DNA of 64,000 nt. Origin: Atherix ibis (taxonomy: Eukaryota; Arthropoda; Insecta; Diptera; Athericidae). The position numbers were made by a program, and so were the translations under genes. The stretch lies in contig CATQJD010000111.1 of the NCBI GenBank assembly GCA_958298945.1, forward strand, positions 2,232,001 through 2,296,000, read 5' to 3'. Below, piece after piece: positions 57,761 through 64,000 of the stretch (position 1 is its first letter; the number at the start of each line of letters is the position of its first letter). The notes under the pieces were generated by a model. It had not been told where the DNA came from, searched no databases, and saw only the letters and a program-made list of their open reading frames with translations.

Positions 57761-60700
57761 TATTCCTCTTAAGCGTTACTACTTCATATTCCTCTTAAAC
57801 ATACTACTTCATATTTCTCTTAAACATACTACTTCATATTCCTCTTAAACATACTACTTCATATTCCTCTTAAACATACTACTTCATATTCCTCTTAAAC
57901 ATACTACTGCATATTCCTCTTAAACATACTACTTCATATTCCTCTTAAACATACTACTTCATATTCCTCTTAAACATACTACTTCATATTTCTCTTAAAC
58001 ATACTACTTCATATTCCTCTTACATATACTTCTGCATATTCCTCTTCAATATACTACTGCATATTCCTCCTAAACATACTACTTCATATTCCTCTTAAAC
58101 ATTCTACTTCATATTCCTCTAAAATATACTAATTCATATTCCTCTTAAACATAATACTTCATATTCCTCTTAAACATAATACTTCATATTCCTCTTAAAC
58201 ATACTACTTCATATTCCTCTTAAACTTCATATTCCTCTTAAACATACTACTTAATATTCCTTTTAAACATACTACTTCATATTCCTCTTAAACATACTAC
58301 TTCATATTCCTCTTAAACATACTACTTCATATTCCTCTTAAACATACTACTTCATATTCCTCTTAAACATACTACTTCATATTCCTCTAAAATATACTAA
58401 TTCATATTCCTCTTAAATATACTACTACATATTCCTCTTAAACATACTACTTCATATTCCTCTTGAACATATTACTTCATATTCCTCTTAAACATACTAC
58501 TTCATATTCCTCTTAAACATACTATTTCATATTTCTCTTAAACATACTACTTCATATTCCTCTTAAACATACTACTTCATATTCCTCTTAAACATACTAC
58601 TTTATATTCCTCTGAAACATACTACTTCATATTCCTCTTAAATATACAACTTAATATTCCTCTTAAATATCCTACTTCATATTCATCTTAAACATACTAC
58701 TTCATATTTCTCTTAAACATACTACTTCATATTCCTCTTAAACATACTACTCCATATTCCTCTTAAACATACTACTTCATATTCCTCTTAAACATACTAC
58801 TTTATATTCCTCTTAAACATACTACTTCATATTCCTCTTAAACATACTACTTCATATTCCTCTTAAACATACTACTTCATATTCCTCTTAAACATTCTAC
58901 TTCATATTCCTCTAAAATATACTAATTCATATTCCTCTTAAACATAATATTTCATATTCCTCTTAAACATACTACTTCATATTCCTCTTAAACATACTAC
59001 TTCATATTCCTCTTAAACTTCATATTCCTCTTAAACATACTACTTCATATTCCTTTTAAACATACTATTTCATATTCCTCTTAAACATACTACTTCATAT
59101 TCCTCTTGAACATACTACTTCATATTCCTCTTAAACATACTACTTCATATTCCTCTTAAATATACTTCTGCATATTCCTCTTAAATATACTACTTCATAT
59201 TCCTCTTAAACATACTACTTCATATTCCTCTTAAACATACTACTTCATATTCCTCTTAAACATACTACTTCATATTCCTCTTAAACATACTATTTCATAT
59301 TCCTCTTAAACATACTACTTCACATTCCTCTTAAACATACTACTTCATATTCCTCTTAAACATACTACTTCATATTCCTCTTAAGCATACTACTTCATAT
59401 TCCTCTTAAACATACTACTTCATATTTCTCTTAAACATACTACTTCATATTCCTCTTAAACATACTACTTCATATTCCTCTTAAACATACTACTTCATAT
59501 TCCTCTTAAACATACTACTTCATATTTCTCTTAAACATACTACTTCATATTCCTCTTAAATATACTTCTGCATATTCCTCTTCAATATACTACTGCATAT
59601 TCCTCCTAAACATACTACTTCATATTCCTCTTAAACATTCTACTTCATATTCCTCTAAAATATACTAATTCATATTCCTCTTAAACATAATACTTCATAT
59701 TCCTCTTAAACATACTACTTCATATTCCTCTTAAACATACTACTTCATATTCCTCTTAAACTTCATATTCCTCTTAAACATACTACTTAATATTCCTTTT
59801 AAACATACTACTTCATATTCCTCTTAAACATACTACTTCATATTCGTCTTAAACATACTACTTCATATTCCTCTTAAACATACTACTTCATATTCCTCTT
59901 AAGCATACTACTTCATATTCCTCTTAAACATACTACTTCATATTTCTCTTAAACATACTACTTCATATTCCTCTTAAACATACTACTTCATATTCCTCTT
60001 AAACATACTACTTCATATTCCTCTTAAACATACTACTTCATATTCCTCTTAAACATACTACTTTATATTCCTCTTAAACATACTACTTCATATTCCTCTT
60101 AAACATACTACATCATATTCCTCTTAAACATTCTACTTCATATTCCTCTAAAATATACTAATTCATATTCCTCTTAAACATAATACTTCATATTCCTCTT
60201 AAACATACTACTTCATATTCCTCTTAAACATACTACTTCATATTCCTCTTAAACTTCATATTCCTCTTAAACATACTACTTCATATTCCTTTTAAACATA
60301 CTACTTCATATTCCTCTTAAACATACTACTTTATATTGCTCTTAAACATATTTATTTATATTCCTCTTCAACATATTACTTCATATTCCTCTTAAACATA
60401 CTACTTCATATTCCTCTTAAATATACTTCTGCATATTCCTCTTAAATATACTACTTCATATTCCTTTTAAACATACTACTTCATATTCCTCTTAAACATA
60501 CTACTTTATATTGCTCTTAAACATATTTATTCATATTCCTCTTAAACATACTACTTCATATTCCTCTTAAACATACTACTTCATATTCCTCTTAAATATA
60601 CTTCTGCATATTCCTCTTAAATATACTACTGCATATTCCTCTTAAACATACTACTTCATATTCCTCTTAAATATACTATTTCATATTCCTTTTAAATATA

Positions 60701-60900
60701 CTACTTCAAATTCCTCTTAAACATACTACTTCATATTCCTCTTAAACATACTATTTCATATTCCTCTTAAACATACTACTTCAGATTCCTCTTAAACATA
60801 CTACTTCATATTCCTCTTAAACATACTACTTCATATTCCTCTTAAACATACTACTTAATATTCCTTTTAAACATACTACTTCATATTCCTCTTAAACATA
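57760..60900 (+). repeat. HOR VII, first copy of a 2,604-bp period
   Basis: CTCTAAAATATACTAATTC with its AATATAC at 58391 and 58916, and AATATACAACTTAATATT at 58641, each recur 2,604 bp later (60995, 61520, 61245). 2,604 equals 102 monomers of 25 bp plus three of 18 bp. Within it are 18-bp monomers at about 58.21, 59.02, 59.76 and 60.25 kb, and ACTTTATATTGCTC with CATATTTATTTATATT at 60347, repeated 175 bp on at 60522. One monomer at about 57.77 kb reads TTAAGCGTTACTAC and is one base longer. Confidence 0.78.
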
Positions 60901-63050
60901 CTACTTCATATTCCTCTTAAACATACTACTTCATATTCCTCTTAAACATACTACTTCATATTCCTCTTAAACATACTACTTCATATTCCTCTAAAATATA
61001 CTAATTCATATTCCTCTTAAATATACTACTACATATTCCTCTTAAACATACTACTTCATATTTTTCTTGAACATATTACTTCATATTCCTCTTAAACATA
61101 CTACTTCATATTCCTCCTAAACATACTATTTCATACTTCTCTTAAACATACTACTTCATATTCCTCTTAAACATACTACTTCATATTCCTCTTAAACATA
61201 CTACTTCATATTCCTCTGAAACATACTACTTCATATTCCTCTTAAATATACAACTTAATATTCCTCTTAAATATCCTACTTCATATTCATCTTAAACATA
61301 CTACTTCATATTTCTCTTAAACATACTACTTCATATTCCTCTTAAACATACTACTTCATATTCCTCTTAAACATACTACTTCATATTCCTCTTAAACATA
61401 CTACTTTATATTCCTCTTAAACATACTACTTCATATTCCTCTTAAACATACTACTTCATATTCCTCTTAAACATATTACTTCATATTCCTCTTAAACATT
61501 CTACTTCATATTCCTCTAAAATATACTAATTCATATTCCTCTTAAACATAATATTTCATATTCTTCTTAAACATACTACTTCATATTCCTCTTAAACATA
61601 CTACTTCATATTCCTCTTAAACTTCATATTCCTCTTAAACATACTACTTCATATTCCTTTTAAACATACTATTTCATATTCCTCTTAAACATACTACTTC
61701 ATATTCCTCTTGAACATTCTACTTCATATTTCTCTTAAACATACTACTTCATATTCCTCTTAAATATACTTCTGCATAATCCTCTTAAATATACTACTTC
61801 ATATTCCTCTTAAACATACTACTTCATATTCCTCTTAAACATACTACTTCATATTCCTCTAAAATATACTAATTCATATTCCTCTTAAATATACTACTTC
61901 ATATTCCTCTAAAACATACTACTTCATATTCCTCTTGAACATACTACTTCATATTCCTGTTAAACATACTACTTCATATTCCTCTTAAACATACTATTTC
62001 ATATTCCTCTTAAACATACTACTTCATACTCCTCTTAAACATACTACTTCATATTCCTCTTAAACATACTACTTCATATTCCTCTGAAACATACTACTTC
62101 ATATTTCTCTTAAGTATACAACTTAATATTCCTCTTAAATATCCTACTTCATATTCATCTTAAACATACTTCTTCATATTCCTCTTAAACATACTACTTC
62201 ATATTCCTCTTAAACAAACTACTTCATATTCCTCTTAAACATACTACTTCATATTCCTCTTAAACATACTACTTTATATTCCTCTTAAACACACTACTTC
62301 ATATTCCTCTTAAACATACTACTTCATATTCCTCTTAAACATTCTACTTCATATTCCTCTAAAATATACTAATTCATATTCCTCTTAAACATAATACTTA
62401 ATATTCCTCTTAAACATACTCCTTCATATTCCTCTTAAACATACTACTTCATATTCCTCTGAAACTTCATATTCCTCTTAAACATACTATTTCATATTCC
62501 TTTCAAACATACTACTTCATATTCCTCTTAAACACACTACTTTATATTGCTCTTAAACATATTTCTTTATATTCCTCTTCAACATTCTACTTCATATTCC
62601 TCTTAAACATTCTACTTCATATTCCTCTTAAATATACTTCTGCATATTCCTCTTAAATATACTACTTCATATTCCTTTTAAACATACTACTTCATATTCC
62701 TCTTAAACAAACTACTTCATATTCCTCTTAAACATACTTCTTCATATTCCTCTTAAATATACTACTTCATATTCCTCTTAAATATACTACTTCATATTCC
62801 TCTTAAATATACTACTTCATATTCCTCTTAAACATACTACTTCATATTCCCTTTAAATATACTACTTCATATTCCTCTTAAGCATACTACTTCATAATCC
62901 TCTTAAGCAAACTACTACATATTCCTCTTAAACATACTACTTCATATTCCTCTTAAATATACTACTTTATATTCGTTTTAAACATACTACTTCATATTCC
63001 TCTGAAACATACTACTTCATATTTCTCTTAAGTATACAACTTAATATTCC
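60900..63050 (+). repeat. HOR VII, second copy and 868/918-bp sub-repeats
   Basis: This copy carries its own tandem sub-structure. AAAATATACTAATTC recurs from 60995 to 61863 (868 bp). The CAACTTAATATT monomer recurs from 61245 to 62113 (868 bp) and to 63031 (918 bp). 868 equals 34 monomers of 25 bp plus one of 18 bp, and 918 equals 36 plus one. The last two copies share AAGTATAC in place of AAATATAC and TATTTCTC before it, which marks them as the closest pair. 18-bp monomers are at about 61.62 and 62.46 kb. Confidence 0.8.
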
Positions 63051-64000
63051 TCTTAAATATACTACTTCATATTCATCTTAAACATACTTCTTCATATTCC
63101 TCTTAAACATACTACTTTATATCCCTCTTAAACATACTACTTCATATTCCTCTTAAACATACTACTTCATATTCCTCTTAAATATACTACTTCATATTCC
63201 TCTTAAACATACTACTTCATATTCCTCTTAAACATATTACTTCATATTCCTCTTAAACATACTACATCATATTCCTCTTAAGCATACTACTTCATATTCC
63301 TCTTAAACATACTACTTCATATTCCTCTTAAATATACTACTTCATATTCCTCTTAAACATACTACTTCATATTCCTCTTAAATATACTATTTCTTATTCC
63401 TCTTAAACATACTACTTCATATTCCTCTTAAGCATACTACTTCACATTCCTCTTAAATATACTACTTCATATATCTCTTAAACATACTACTTCACATTCC
63501 TCTTAAACATACTACTTCATATTCCTCTTAAACATACTACTTCATATTCCCTTTAAATTAACTACTTCATATTCCTCTTAAACATACTACTTCATATTCC
63601 TCTTAAACAAACTACTTCATATTCCTCTTAAACAAACTACTTCATATTCCTCTTAAACATACTTCTTCATATTCCTCTTAAATATACTACTTCATATTCC
63701 TCTTAAATATACTACTTCATATTCCTCTTAAATATACTACTTCATATTCCTCTTAAACATACTACTTCATATTCCCTTTAAATATACTACTTCATATTCC
63801 TCTTAAGCATATTACTTCATAATCCTCTTAAGCAAACTACTACATATTCCTCTTAAACATAAAACGTCATATTCCTCTTAAACATACTACTTCATTTTCC
63901 TCTTAAATATACTACTTTATATTCGTTTTAAACATACTACTTCATATTCCTTTTAAAAATACTACTTCATATTCCTCTTAAACATACTACTTCATATTCC
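62700..64000 (+). repeat. Right-end repeat of 925 bp, continuing past the window
   Basis: The series AAACAAACTAC, CATACTTCTTC, three AAATATAC monomers, TTCCCTTTAAATATAC, TTCATAATCC and TTAAGCAAACTACTAC at 62.70-62.92 kb recurs at about 63.60-63.85 kb. AAGCAA is at 62905 and 63830, a step of 925 bp, exactly 37 monomers. TTCGTTTTAAACAT follows in both (about 62.97 and 63.92 kb). The array is still in full register at base 64000, so the window cuts it. Confidence 0.78.

Larger units (their letters stand above)
9160..62480 (+). repeat. Recurrent 18-bp short monomer (about 45-50 copies)
   Basis: In these monomers TTAAAC runs straight into TTCATATTCC, so the seven bases ATACTAC are lost. The lost stretch ends in AC and is preceded by AC, a two-base match expected for slippage or microhomology repair. 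The first copy is at about 9168; I saw none before that. Examples are 11429, 14140, 21461, 28013, 39731, 43490, 52383, 57584 and 61621. A related form reads TTAAAATTCAT (about 25040, 26749, 27292, 31250, 31793). They set the residue of most HOR lengths modulo 25 and are often followed by TTAACCATAC or TTTTAAACGTAC. Confidence 0.88.
1..64000 (+). repeat. 25-bp tandem satellite array (whole window)
   Basis: A 25-bp unit repeats head to tail from the first base to the last; positions 1-25, 26-50 and 51-75 are the first three copies. The core TACTACTTCATATT is followed by CCTCTTAAA and then CATA or TATA. By count the consensus is 8 A, 10 T, 7 C and no G on this strand, 28% GC. Single-base variants are common. 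Length variants of 18, 20, 23, 24, 27, 30 and 31 bp occur but are a small minority. No flanking unique DNA is present at either end. Such arrays are typical of eukaryotic heterochromatin; the centromeric, pericentromeric or subtelomeric location is inference, and I do not recognise the family by name. Strand is given as the one on which the C-rich, G-free version reads. Confidence 0.99.

Noticed and set aside
1..64000. CRISPR array
   Set aside because: There are no unique spacers between repeats; monomers are directly contiguous, the unit is 25 bp, and no cas-like gene is present.
1..64000. Telomere repeat array
   Set aside because: The unit is 25 bp and does not contain TTAGGG, TTTAGGG, TTAGG or a similar G-run on either strand. 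Subtelomeric location stays possible.
1..64000. CENP-B box in the monomer
   Set aside because: The box needs a G-rich, CpG-containing core; the monomer has neither CpG nor G on one strand. A centromeric role cannot be argued from this motif.
1..64000. Yeast-type replication origin core in every monomer
   Set aside because: The - strand TAGTATGTTTA matches 9 of 11 bases of the budding-yeast ARS consensus. Two mismatches fall in the conserved T-rich part, and such matches are expected in AT-rich DNA.
1..64000. Assembly artefact or low-quality sequence as the explanation of the array
   Set aside because: Variants are ordered in nested HORs with whole-monomer steps, which random error would not give. 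Exact copy number of the 3,091-bp and 4,501-bp units still depends on read support that I cannot see.

Overview
The whole 64 kb window is one uninterrupted tandem satellite array. The repeat unit is 25 bp; the first full copy is positions 1-25, and 64,000/25 gives roughly 2,560 copies. Every monomer runs head to tail in the same direction. I found no inversion, no transposon, no unique spacer, no RNA gene and no credible protein gene. Both window ends are inside the array, so the array is longer than 64 kb. Such a long single-family array, with higher-order structure and no interspersed genes, points to a eukaryotic chromosome, most likely constitutive heterochromatin (centromeric, pericentromeric or subtelomeric). 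I cannot assign a species or clade from the sequence.

The consensus monomer has 8 A, 10 T, 7 C and no G on the + strand (28% GC), so the - strand consensus has no C. G on the + strand appears only at variant positions. Each monomer has a pyrimidine stretch TTCCTCTT, a TTAAA step and a TACTACTTCATATT core. The main two-state site is monomer position 9 (AAACATA or AAATATA). Other recurrent variants are ACTGCATA, ACTATTTC, CAACTTC, TTCAACA, TCTAAAAC and, only at the left, TTAGTC and TTAATC.

Shared combinations of variants and odd-length monomers show layered higher-order repeats (HORs). Left to right: (I) 1 to about 8.5 kb, an HOR of about 3.0-3.1 kb with a nested exact 980-bp tandem duplication and no 18-bp monomers. 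(II) About 8.5-19.9 kb, an HOR of 2,236 bp with a 475-bp internal duplication and about 2 kb of less ordered monomers before a last partial copy. (III) About 19.9-25.7 kb, a patchwork with spacings of 986, 1,741 and 2,509 bp. (IV) 25.7-34.7 kb, a two-copy 4,501-bp tandem duplication of very high identity, followed to about 38 kb by a rearranged partial copy carrying a 531-bp deletion. (V) About 40.1-49.4 kb, three almost identical 3,091-bp copies, flanked on both sides by related older segments. (VI) 49.4-56 kb, diverged mosaic copies, including a pair 2,236 bp apart. (VII) 56-64 kb, recent-looking small HORs with spacings of 400/450, 318, 2,604, 868, 918 and 925 bp.

Nearly all of these periods fit sums of whole 25-bp monomers plus a few odd-length ones (18, 23, 24, 30, 31 bp). 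That is the expected mark of in-register unequal exchange or replication-based amplification. There is no gene network here; the biology is that of a strand-asymmetric, actively homogenising satellite. All identities and copy counts were judged by eye from shared markers, not computed by alignment.
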